From Planctomycetota bacterium (GTDB lineage Bacteria; Planctomycetota; Phycisphaerae; WQYP01): a stretch of DNA of 5,920 nt. The position numbers were made by a program, and so were the translations under genes. How positions within the stretch are numbered: position 1 is the first letter of the stretch; each line of letters starts with the position of its first letter. The notes below the pieces were generated by a model, which saw only the letters and a list, made by a program, of their open reading frames with translations, did not search any database and was not told the DNA's origin. This document shows positions 1-5,441 of the stretch, in pieces. The DNA lies in the NCBI GenBank assembly GCA_021798635.1, contig JAJZGH010000274.1:1-5920 (forward strand), in the 5' to 3' direction.

Positions 1-1
1 G

Positions 2-94
2 CATAAACTGTTTGCCGAACCGATTGTGGCCGGTCTGGCCATTGCTGCCGGCATAGTTCTGGTGGTGCTGAGCCGCAAGTCACCGCGTGCATAG
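2..94 (+). CDS. C-terminal end of a membrane protein, possibly EamA/DMT-family permease (partial)
   Basis: Only the last 30 codons are present, in the frame starting at base 2 and ending in TAG at 92-94. The peptide opens HKLFAEPIVAG, continues with one clear hydrophobic helix (AGLAIAAGIVLVVL) and ends in a short basic tail, SRKSPRA. A small residue plus Glu-Pro, then a Gly-rich hydrophobic helix and a positive tail, matches the final transmembrane segment of EamA-type drug/metabolite transporters ('LGEPL...liGaalIlaGvvL'). If so, the basic tail would be cytoplasmic. The match rests on one short segment, so another polytopic membrane protein is possible. The membrane location is much safer than the family name. 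Confidence 0.45.
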   Translation, partial: HKLFAEPIVAGLAIAAGIVLVVLSRKSPRA

Positions 95-129
95 GGAAAA
101 GGGCGCGGGGTACCGTTTTCTGGCTGAAT

Positions 130-150
130 GGCGGTCGGCTGCCGATCGCC
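130..150 (+). terminator. Stem-loop after the partial membrane-protein gene, possible terminator
   Basis: GGCGGTCGG and CCGATCGCC form a 9-bp stem with one G-U pair and a CTG loop, starting 35 bases after the stop codon at 92-94. No T-run follows (the next bases are GAGGCCCCGG), so it is not a textbook intrinsic terminator. It could help end the upstream transcript or protect its 3' end. Confidence 0.3.
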
Positions 151-278
151 GAGGCCCCGGCTAATTCTGCTATGCCATCTGGACGTTGTACCGGTTCGCT
201 TTGGCGTTGCGGGTGGGCAGTTTCTTCAAGAGATTCAGAAAGGGCGGGGCGTATATGAGCGACAGCCATGATGCCCGA

Positions 279-309
279 TTGTGGCTGTAAGAATTGCACG
301 TGGTATGAT
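279..309 (+). promoter_or_regulatory. Weak candidate promoter for the 337-1959 gene
   Basis: TATGAT at 304-309 is one mismatch from the sigma70 -10 consensus. The best -35 is a poor TTGTGG at 279-284 with a long 19-bp spacer. Initiation would fall near 316, giving a leader of about 20 bases to the ATG at 337. That placement agrees with translation starting at 337 rather than at the in-frame ATG at 268. The rest of 95-336 shows no gene. Confidence 0.3.
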
Positions 310-336
310 TGCGCCGTTACAAACCGCAGGTGGCCG

Positions 337-1959
337 ATGGGTAGGATCGCTAAACGAGTCATTGTCTCCGCGCTGTGCGCGCCGGTGGTAGTTGGGGCTG
401 GTGTCGCCCTTATCTTTCTTGTGCCGCGCTACCATCAGCCTATTGTCATCAGCCATAGGACAACTTTTATCACCAACCCCCTGCACGCCGACGGCACGCC
501 AAATTATCTGGCGGCGTTTAACGCCCTCGCGGGAAGGAGCATCAAACCCGATGAAAATGCCGGGATACCCCTGATTTTTATTCTTCGCCCGCATGAACCT
601 GTGATGATGCCCTTTTGGCGCAGGGAAGTTAAGGCACTGGGTTTGAACGCATCTATTAAACGGCCGCCCGCAATCGGATCAATGATGGCGTTTTTTCGCC
701 AGCGTTTTCCTGATCCGGCGGAGAAGCGGATCCTTTCCGCCGCTAAAGGTGCTGCGTCGCAAAATCCACGTAACTGGATGCAATATATGTGGATGAACGA
801 TGATAAAGCCAGCAGAATTTCTGCAGAGGAGTTGCACTTGGCGGATCGGCAGCCCTGGGTTCCGCACAATGCATCGGTTCTGGCCGCCTTTCTGGATGCC
901 AACGCGGCTGCGCTGGGACAAGTGCGACGCGCAACGGCACTGGCCCGTTTTTTTGTGCCGTTGGTTCCCGACAGGCGGCGGTCCGCCGCGATGGCCTTCG
1001 CGAATATTCCATGGCTGGCGCAGTGTAAAACGCTTTCCCAACTCTTGCTGGCCCAAGCCGATCTTGATTTGGGCCGAGGCAGGGTCGTCGCCTGTGAGGC
1101 CGATCTCGTCGCGATTCACCAGCTTGGCCGGCTGCTGGTGCACGAGCCTCAGTTGATCATTTACTTGGTGGGGCGGTCGATCGACCGCACGGCCGACAAA
1201 GGAGATAGGGTGCTTATGCGGGATCCGCTTGTGCATGAAAAAGATGCGGCAGAATATCTGCATCGGTTATCAAGCCTTCCGCCCATGCGCACCATCGGGG
1301 CAGCAATCGGCGTAGGCGACCGGATGGCACAACTTGATATCTGTGTCTCACTTTATCGGGACATCTTCGATACATCCGGGCGGTATTCTGACGACGATAT
1401 CAACGGGCGATTCTTTGACACATTTATTAATTGGAACCCGACTCTGATACAGATCAATTATGGCTACAATTTGCTTGAGCGCTTTGCGTCGGTGCCGGTG
1501 TACAGTCGCCGTGCGGCGAGCATGAGATCGGCGATGCAACAAATGTCAGAGAGAATCAAGGCGCGTCGGTTCGGTCTCTTTGGGCGATTGCCAAATAACA
1601 TTGAAATAAAGGCTTTGAGCACGGATTTCCGGGATGACGTGCGGGGCTGCTATCTGGCGGCAAGGGAGGCGGCATGCACCCGGCTCACCCGCGTCGCTTT
1701 CGCCGTAAAAACATTCCAATTGCATTATGGAAAATATCCGCCGTCACTGGCAGCTCTGCGTCCGCGCTACCTTCGCACGATCCCCCGCAACCCACTGACG
1801 GGCAAGCCATTTGTCTACAGTTGCACAGGCAACGCTTGCGTAGTTTCCGCCACGGATCCCATTGCTCGGGATCGGCCCCGGTCAAAATTTGGTCGCGGAT
1901 TAACTATTCAGTTGTGGGTACCCGCCGAACCTGTGCGTGGGAGAGATCACCCGCCGTGA
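337..1959 (+). CDS. Membrane-anchored hypothetical protein with C-terminal 'GKYP...GKPF' domain
   Basis: I do not recognise a named family; function is unknown. From the ATG at 337 the protein has 540 residues. It starts with a basic MGRIAKR followed by one hydrophobic helix (residues about 8-29), an uncleaved signal anchor that should place the rest outside the cytoplasm. The long middle (about 30-440) is mostly helical-looking, with no motif I can assign. The tail (about 443-540) holds HYGKYPPSLAALRP, then YLRTIPRNPLTGKPFVYS. That arrangement recurs at the C-terminus of anchored hypothetical proteins of Planctomycetes and Verrucomicrobia and resembles a pseudopilin-like fold. An in-frame ATG at 268 would add 23 residues, but they are Cys-rich, would bury the anchor, and lack a good ribosome site; AGG at 328-330 suits 337. 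The gene converges on the M56 gene, and its stop lies inside repeat copy 1. Confidence 0.8.
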   Translation: MGRIAKRVIVSALCAPVVVGAGVALIFLVPRYHQPIVISHRTTFITNPLHADGTPNYLAAFNALAGRSIKPDENAGIPLIFILRPHEPVMMPFWRREVKALGLNASIKRPPAIGSMMAFFRQRFPDPAEKRILSAAKGAASQNPRNWMQYMWMNDDKASRISAEELHLADRQPWVPHNASVLAAFLDANAAALGQVRRATALARFFVPLVPDRRRSAAMAFANIPWLAQCKTLSQLLLAQADLDLGRGRVVACEADLVAIHQLGRLLVHEPQLIIYLVGRSIDRTADKGDRVLMRDPLVHEKDAAEYLHRLSSLPPMRTIGAAIGVGDRMAQLDICVSLYRDIFDTSGRYSDDDINGRFFDTFINWNPTLIQINYGYNLLERFASVPVYSRRAASMRSAMQQMSERIKARRFGLFGRLPNNIEIKALSTDFRDDVRGCYLAAREAACTRLTRVAFAVKTFQLHYGKYPPSLAALRPRYLRTIPRNPLTGKPFVYSCTGNACVVSATDPIARDRPRSKFGRGLTIQLWVPAEPVRGRDHPP

Positions 1960-1983
1960 AGCTCAAACACTGCCAAGAGCATC
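1950..1983. repeat. 34-bp imperfect direct repeat, copy 1 (left flank of the repressor/M56 unit)
   Basis: Aligned base for base with 4253-4286 it is identical at 29 of 34 positions without gaps (offset 2303); similarity stops abruptly at both ends. It begins CCCGCCGTGAA, includes the shared block TCAAACACT and ends AGCATC. It contains the TGA stop (1957-1959) of the upstream + gene and reaches into the 67-bp convergent gap 1960-2026. That gap has a six-T run at 2002-2007 but no convincing terminator stem. Confidence 0.8.
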
Positions 1984-2026
1984 TATACGGCACCCGCTAC
2001 CTTTTTTCCAATGAAAGTGAAGGCTG

Positions 2027-3805
2027 TCACCGCGTTCTGAACGTCAGAGTCACGGGATCCAGCGGTAGGCCGCCGGCATTTTGAAAGCCAAGGTATGTGA
2101 GGCTGTTAAGGCCCAAGCGGTACGTATGGTGCGGTTCCAATTTTACCGGCAACACACAGACTTTATGGCCGTCGGTCCAATAGGGCCGCCTTCCCTGGGG
2201 ACTTTTTGGAAATTCAGGGCCTCCGCCTGTCCAGGAAAATCCGGACGACATGGGCACATTGAACGTGACACGGATGGCAGTCAAACTCGGGGCCACGTTC
2301 CGTGCGCCATTGGCCGGGACCAGATTGACGATCCGAGGCTTTATGGTCAACGCCCGCTGCGCGGTGCCGGCACCGCGGGTGGTAAAGTAAATGGCCGCCG
2401 GTCTTGCCGCTACACCGTCGGCGCTGCGAAAGTTCATGAAGCTTGGGGAATTGATGCCCACACGGTAATAACGGGCAGCTTGCAATCTTACGGGCAAAAC
2501 ACAGGTGCGAGCGTTGCGCCAGTGCGGGCGCAGACCCGGAGGATTCGGCGGAAAGTACGGCGGGCCGCCGGTCCATGAAAATCCCTTCGCCATATTCCGG
2601 TCAAAGGTAACCGTGATCTCTGTGATTTTGGGATCCACACCGGTTGCTCCGATCCGCGGAAACGTGGCGATGATTTTCGGCCACGGGCCGGAAGCGGGCG
2701 CAACGGTTACAGCTCCGGCCGCAACCCGCTGCGGCGGTGTACCGGCTAATCCTGCGAGCATCAGTCCGGCCAGCGCCAGGCCGCTGAACAATGCCGCCGC
2801 CATCACCGGGCGCCGGTCGGTTTTTCTGAATTTGGCAATCATGTGAATCCTCGCTTTCATTTGGCTTTTGCTTTCCCATATACCGGCCATGCCCGGCGAC
2901 ACAGCCGGGCAGTGGAAACGTTCGAGTACTTTAATAATGGTTCGCCCGTAAGCCTGATTATCGCTGCCGCCGCGGCGTGACAGGGCCAGAGCATCGCAGG
3001 CGGCTTCCCGGTCGCTTTGCATGCGATGGAAGGCGTACCACGCCCAGGGATTGAACCAGTGCAGCGCCAGGGCCAGCGTCGTCAGCCAGTTCACCGGGAT
3101 GTCCAGGCGTTTGACATGTCCTACCTCGTGCAGGAAAACAAAGCGCAGCTCCGCACTGGAAAAACTTTCCGTGAAGCCGGCAGGCAGCAGCAAACGCGGC
3201 CGCACGAAGCCATACAGCACCGGGCCGCCCACGGCGGCGCTTTGAATCACGGCCAGCGGAGTATGAACCCGCATTTCCTGCTTGCAATCCTCCAGCACAT
3301 TCAGCGCCGCAGCGTCAGTCAGCGGACGCTGGTGCCGTATCTTGCGTCGTGTCCGCCATCCGGCACCCAGCTGTCCCGCCAGCAGCGCTGCGGCACCGGC
3401 AAGCCAGATTCCAGCCAGCAAATTCTGCCATTGAGCCAGCCAGAACAGCGCGGCCCGACCGGTTTTGTCAGCCAGCGCGGCAATAGGACCGCCGACAGTG
3501 GACACGGAAGGGTCTCCGACGCCCCGTGCTCCGGACAGTGCCGCAGTCGCGGGGGACGCGGGGGCAAGGCCAATCCGCGCCTGACGCGGAAGCAGACGCA
3601 ACAGATTAAGCGACGCCGGCAGCGGCAAGGGCAGCACCAAGCGGAGCACCACCAAGAGCCAGAACGCGTGACGCCATTTTGGAGCCAGCCGGTTGCCAAA
3701 GAGCCGCAGGACCAGCAGCACCAGCAGTACCAGCACCGTCGCTTCCAGACTGGCCATCAGCACGGAGAAAAACATGAGATGGAGGGTATTCAACACAGTG
3801 CTCAT
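2027..3805 (-). CDS. BlaR1-type M56 membrane metallopeptidase with two C-terminal Ig-like domains
   Basis: 592 residues. Predicted role: zinc peptidase and sensor that inactivates the repressor encoded just upstream. Hydrophobic segments lie at about 10-37, 46-62, 119-146, 236-259 and 333-355. The M56 zinc site is HEVGH at 226-230 with a third ligand, Glu267, in SDREAACD. The usual post-catalytic MKARIHMI stretch (316-323) precedes the last membrane helix. Beyond it, where BlaR1/MecR1 carry a penicillin-binding domain, are two related beta-rich domains (about 374-478 and 487-592) that resemble SbsA-like Ig (Big_5) folds. Each has GFSWTGG, a Cys-Val-Leu-Pro-Val strand and a final F-x-T-R. No SxxK-type sensor domain follows, so beta-lactam sensing is unlikely. 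The ATG overlaps the repressor stop as ATGA, with AGGGG just upstream, implying translational coupling. Confidence 0.9.
   Translation of the reverse strand: MSTVLNTLHLMFFSVLMASLEATVLVLLVLLVLRLFGNRLAPKWRHAFWLLVVLRLVLPLPLPASLNLLRLLPRQARIGLAPASPATAALSGARGVGDPSVSTVGGPIAALADKTGRAALFWLAQWQNLLAGIWLAGAAALLAGQLGAGWRTRRKIRHQRPLTDAAALNVLEDCKQEMRVHTPLAVIQSAAVGGPVLYGFVRPRLLLPAGFTESFSSAELRFVFLHEVGHVKRLDIPVNWLTTLALALHWFNPWAWYAFHRMQSDREAACDALALSRRGGSDNQAYGRTIIKVLERFHCPAVSPGMAGIWESKSQMKARIHMIAKFRKTDRRPVMAAALFSGLALAGLMLAGLAGTPPQRVAAGAVTVAPASGPWPKIIATFPRIGATGVDPKITEITVTFDRNMAKGFSWTGGPPYFPPNPPGLRPHWRNARTCVLPVRLQAARYYRVGINSPSFMNFRSADGVAARPAAIYFTTRGAGTAQRALTIKPRIVNLVPANGARNVAPSLTAIRVTFNVPMSSGFSWTGGGPEFPKSPQGRRPYWTDGHKVCVLPVKLEPHHTYRLGLNSLTYLGFQNAGGLPLDPVTLTFRTR
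2030..2347 (-). repeat. Second Ig-like domain of the M56 sensor (tandem duplication, unit 2)
   Basis: Encodes residues about 487-592, to the C-terminus. It repeats the unit 1 landmarks: PRI, PANGA, VTF, GFSWTGGGP (522-530), CVLPV (550-554), YRLGLNS and TFRTR. The protein stops right after the last strand, so this domain forms the extracytoplasmic end of the sensor. Confidence 0.75.
2372..2686 (-). repeat. First Ig-like domain of the M56 sensor (tandem duplication, unit 1)
   Basis: Encodes residues about 374-478 of the M56 protein. It aligns with unit 2 at an offset of about 114 residues. Shared landmarks in order are P-K/R-I, P-x-x-GA, VTF, GFSWTGG (408-414), a Pro-rich turn, CVLPV (435-439), YRxGxNS and a closing F-x-T-R. 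By eye roughly 40-45% of aligned residues agree, so the duplication is old or both units are constrained. Confidence 0.75.
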
Positions 3806-4182
3806 GACGGCCCCTGTTCCTCCAATAAGCGTTTTAACTCCCGGATTTCCCGGGCGGAAATCTTGCCGTTTTCAACAAAATGCGCCAGCATCGGCTGCAG
3901 CGCTCCATCGAATACCCGCTGAAGAAATCGTTCGCTCGCCAAGGTAGTACAATCGGCTTGGCTGACCAGCGAGCGGTACAGGTAAGCCCGTCCTTCCTTG
4001 CGGAAGTCAAGGGCCTTCTTGGCGACCAGACGACCCAGGAACGTCTTAATCGTTTTGGGGTGCAAGGCGGGATCGGCGCGGACCAGAACCGAAATGACCT
4101 CATTAGCCGAACACGGTTCCGCAACCCATACGACCTTCATGACCGCCCACTCGGCTTCGGAAATTTTGGGAATATTATTCAT
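3802..4182 (-). CDS. BlaI/MecI-family winged-helix transcriptional repressor
   Basis: 126 residues, the usual length for BlaI/MecI (about 120-126). The N-terminal winged helix starts ISEAEWAVMKVVW (7-19). The recognition region HPKTIKTFLGRLVAKKAL (41-58) matches the family pattern 'spkTvrtll.RL.kKg.l'. Then come the wing (RKEGRAYLYRSLV) and a helical dimerisation tail (about 84-122). In staphylococcal BlaI and MecI, cleavage occurs at Asn101-Phe102; here the aligned pair is His101-Phe102 in LAHFVEN, so the scissile region is preserved except for the Asn. The gene leads the operon, and its TGA overlaps the M56 start by four bases. The start at 4182 has AGGG at 4190-4193, seven bases upstream. 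It probably represses its own promoter through the two dyads at 4198-4233. No other target is visible in the window. Confidence 0.93.
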   Translation of the reverse strand: MNNIPKISEAEWAVMKVVWVAEPCSANEVISVLVRADPALHPKTIKTFLGRLVAKKALDFRKEGRAYLYRSLVSQADCTTLASERFLQRVFDGALQPMLAHFVENGKISAREIRELKRLLEEQGPS

Positions 4183-4197
4183 AAGCGGACCCTATGC

Positions 4198-4209
4198 TTA
4201 CATTTGTAA
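4198..4209. promoter_or_regulatory. Operator O2 for the BlaI/MecI-type repressor
   Basis: TTACA-TT-TGTAA is a perfect 12-bp dyad of the TACA/TGTA type bound by BlaI/MecI repressors. It lies just downstream of the predicted transcription start (about 4211, minus strand) and before the ribosome site at 4190-4193. Its centre is 23 bp, about two helical turns, from that of O1, which would put two repressor dimers on the same DNA face. Confidence 0.8.
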
Positions 4210-4217
4210 TCCCCAAT

Positions 4218-4246
4218 AGATTACACTTGTAATTCTTAGATGTCAA
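4218..4246 (-). promoter_or_regulatory. Strong sigma70-type promoter of the repressor/M56 operon
   Basis: Read on the minus strand, TTGACA (4246-4241) is a perfect -35 and TAATCT (4223-4218) a good -10, separated by exactly 17 bp. Initiation should fall near 4211, leaving a leader of about 29 bases. O1 covers the -10 and part of the spacer and O2 lies just after the start, so bound repressor would exclude RNA polymerase. Confidence 0.85.
4220..4233. promoter_or_regulatory. Operator O1 for the BlaI/MecI-type repressor
   Basis: ATTACA-CT-TGTAAT is a 14-bp dyad with perfect 6-bp arms, the classic BlaI/MecI TACA/TGTA type. It overlaps four bases of the -10 box and ten of the spacer in the operon promoter. 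It is more symmetric than O2 and is probably the main site. I found no third copy of this dyad in the window. Confidence 0.85.
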
Positions 4247-4252
4247 CTCATG

Positions 4253-4286
4253 CCCGCCGTGAAAATCAAACACTACCGAAAGCATC
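4253..4286. repeat. 34-bp imperfect direct repeat, copy 2 (right flank of the repressor/M56 unit)
   Basis: Partner of 1950-1983: 29 of 34 positions match, and four of the five differences are transitions. This copy contains the TAG stop and last codons of the TauE-type gene (4273-4286) and ends six bases from the -35 box of the repressor promoter. It also keeps CCGCCGTGA, the sequence that ends the upstream + gene in copy 1, although that is not used as a stop here. Confidence 0.8.
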
Positions 4287-5013
4287 CCTGTAAAAACAAT
4301 AGGCCGCCGGAAACAATCAGGCCAACATATACGCAGCGGTAAAAGCCTTCATCCTTGATTTGGCCATGGAGGTATCGCCCGATCACCATGGCGAGAGCCA
4401 AACCGGGGATGGACGCCAGAAAATAGTGCGTCACCGCAGGCTGCCACAAACCTAACGAAGCGTCGCTGACCAGCACAATGAGGCTCACGGGAAGGAAATA
4501 TCCCTGAAGCGTAGCGCGAAAATGTTGCGGCGACCAGCGCCGCAATGCTCCGTAAACAACCAGCGGCGGCCCGTTAATTCCATAAGCGCCGCCAAGCACC
4601 CCGGAGATAAATCCCGCGCACATCAGCCACCCCGTCTGGTCACGTTTAAGATGCACCAGTGACTTGGCCATCAGAAAGACACTGGCAAAGCCGATGATCA
4701 GAAGGCCGAGGATCATTTTTGCCAGGTGCTCCTCAAATTTCAAAAGCAGCCATAAGCCCAGAGGAATGCCCGCAAGAGAAGTCGCCACCAGCCAACCGGC
4801 GCTGCGAAAGTGAATGTATCGCCAATCCTGCACCACGACTGTCGCCGCGACAACCACGGACACCAGCACCGCCAACGGCACTGCAACCGTAACCGGTATG
4901 CGCAAGGCCAACAGAGGCACAGCCACCAGTGCCTCACCGAATCCCAGTGTGGAGCGGATCAGCGCGGCCAGAAAAATGACGGCGATAACATAAATTCCCG
5001 TTGCGCTGATCAC
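4273..5013 (-). CDS. TauE/SafE-family membrane permease
   Basis: 246 residues from the GTG at 5013, typical for TauE/SafE proteins (about 250). The protein is almost wholly hydrophobic, with about seven or eight membrane segments. The two family half-repeats are visible: LGFGEALVAVPLLAL (about 23-37) and GVLGGAYGINGPPLVVYGAL (about 138-157). Some members export or import sulfite, sulfoacetate or other organosulfonates; the substrate here cannot be read from the sequence. Start choice: the frame stays open to 5178, but those extra 55 residues are hydrophilic, Arg/Ser-rich and overlap the Trm112-like gene. GTG at 5013 is followed directly by the first membrane helix and preceded by GGGGGA seven bases upstream. 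The gap to the upstream gene is 28 bp, so they probably form one operon. The stop lies in repeat copy 2, and no terminator stem follows. Confidence 0.88.
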   Translation of the reverse strand: MISATGIYVIAVIFLAALIRSTLGFGEALVAVPLLALRIPVTVAVPLAVLVSVVVAATVVVQDWRYIHFRSAGWLVATSLAGIPLGLWLLLKFEEHLAKMILGLLIIGFASVFLMAKSLVHLKRDQTGWLMCAGFISGVLGGAYGINGPPLVVYGALRRWSPQHFRATLQGYFLPVSLIVLVSDASLGLWQPAVTHYFLASIPGLALAMVIGRYLHGQIKDEGFYRCVYVGLIVSGGLLFLQGCFR

Positions 5014-5041
5014 GGTTGATTCCCCCGCTGAATTGCAAGAG

Positions 5042-5257
5042 TTACGACGGGATGTGGTCGGCGTATTTGCGGCGGAATTCTTCCAGCGAGGTGATGCCCG
5101 CCGGCAATTCCGCCTGATCAATGAGCAGAACCGGTATGCCGTCGCGAATGGGATAGCGCAATCCGCCTGCCTCGGCAACCAGAAAGTCGCCTTCCAGATG
5201 AAGGCGACTTCTGGTCAACGGACAAACCAGAATTTCCAGTAATTCCGGATCCAACAT
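5042..5257 (-). CDS. Trm112/YcaR (UPF0434)-family small protein
   Basis: 71 residues. The N-terminus LLEILVCPLTRSRL (6-19) and the core GLRYPIRDGIPVLLIDQA (32-49) are the signature of YcaR/UPF0434 proteins, the bacterial relatives of Trm112, which in eukaryotes and archaea activates methyltransferases. The bacterial role is poorly defined. Only one Cys (Cys12) remains: the second position of the usual CPxC is Thr15 and the later pair is absent, so no zinc knuckle is expected. Zinc-less 'CPVT' forms are known in the family. Residues 50-71 (ELPAGITSLEEFRRKYADHIPS) extend past the core. The ATG at 5257 has AGGAG (5263-5267 on the opposite strand) five bases upstream. The gene precedes the TauE-type gene and contains a long hairpin at 5178-5215. 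Confidence 0.9.
   Translation of the reverse strand: MLDPELLEILVCPLTRSRLHLEGDFLVAEAGGLRYPIRDGIPVLLIDQAELPAGITSLEEFRRKYADHIPS
5178..5215 (-). other. Long bulged hairpin inside the Trm112-like coding region
   Basis: The arms ACCAGAA(A)GTCGCCTTC and GAAGGCGACTTCTGGT pair over 16 bp with one bulged A and a five-base loop. The segment encodes about SRLHLEGDFL, the variable stretch between the CP motif and the YPIRDGIP core. No T-run follows on either strand. It could slow or attenuate transcription into the TauE-type gene, stabilise the mRNA, or be a palindromic insertion tolerated at a variable site. Confidence 0.6.
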
Positions 5258-5422
5258 TTCGACTCCTACGGCTTAGTTCACAGTGCACAACTTACGGCCA
5301 CTTATATGCTACCGGTAAAACTGACGGTGGTCTATTTTGCATTTTAGGCAACAGGGGGTCGCATTTGGCATTTGTTAAGTTTGGAGTTTTCGGCGGCGAC
5401 GGCGGGAATGCACCGCCAAGCA
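5258..5422. other. Intergenic region before the Trm112-like/TauE-type operon
   Basis: 165 bp between two minus-strand genes. It holds the good AGGAG ribosome site at 5263-5267. A possible minus-strand -10 (TATAAG, 5306-5301) lacks a recognisable -35, so the operon promoter is unresolved. It also holds most of the left arm of the hairpin at 5410-5441. I see no open reading frame, tRNA or operator dyad here. Confidence 0.5.
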
Positions 5423-5441
5423 CTACGCGTGCTTGGGGTGC
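5410..5441 (-). terminator. Bulged stem-loop over the stop codon of the last gene, possible terminator
   Basis: GCACC(G)CCAAGCAC and GTGCTTGGGGTGC form a 13-bp stem with one bulged base and a TACGC loop. The minus-strand TAG stop (5425-5423) sits at the loop edge. The sequence after it on the minus strand is GC-rich and has no T-run until scattered bases beyond 5390. A standard intrinsic terminator is therefore not certain; it may act with Rho or as a 3'-end barrier. Confidence 0.45.

Noticed and set aside
255..290. Eleven-codon open frame as a possible leader peptide
   Set aside because: No run of regulatory codons and no attenuator pair after it. It would also lie upstream of the promoter candidate.
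268..336. Alternative ATG at 268 for the 540-residue protein
   Set aside because: No convincing ribosome site. It would put 23 Cys-rich residues before the signal anchor and start translation upstream of the -10 candidate at 304-309. It is not excluded.
1173..1188. Perfect 16-bp palindrome GCGGTCGATCGACCGC
   Set aside because: It lies inside coding sequence (GRSIDRT) with no promoter or partner site nearby; a chance occurrence is only mildly unlikely.
1960..2026. Bidirectional terminator between the convergent genes
   Set aside because: A six-T run exists at 2002-2007, but I could find no stem of useful length before it on either strand.
3017..3922. 301-codon open frame on the plus strand
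   Set aside because: It is antisense to the M56 gene. The translation is Gln/Arg/His-rich with no domain, as expected from the complement of a GC-rich membrane protein gene.
5014..5178. 55-residue N-terminal extension of the TauE-type protein
   Set aside because: It overlaps the Trm112-like gene in another frame and is Arg/Ser/Asn-rich. A GTG with a good ribosome site at 5013 directly precedes the first membrane helix.
5339..5373. Three copies of GCATTT in the intergenic region
   Set aside because: Six-base AT-rich repeats with uneven spacing (22 and 7 bases) are not convincing as an iteron or operator array.
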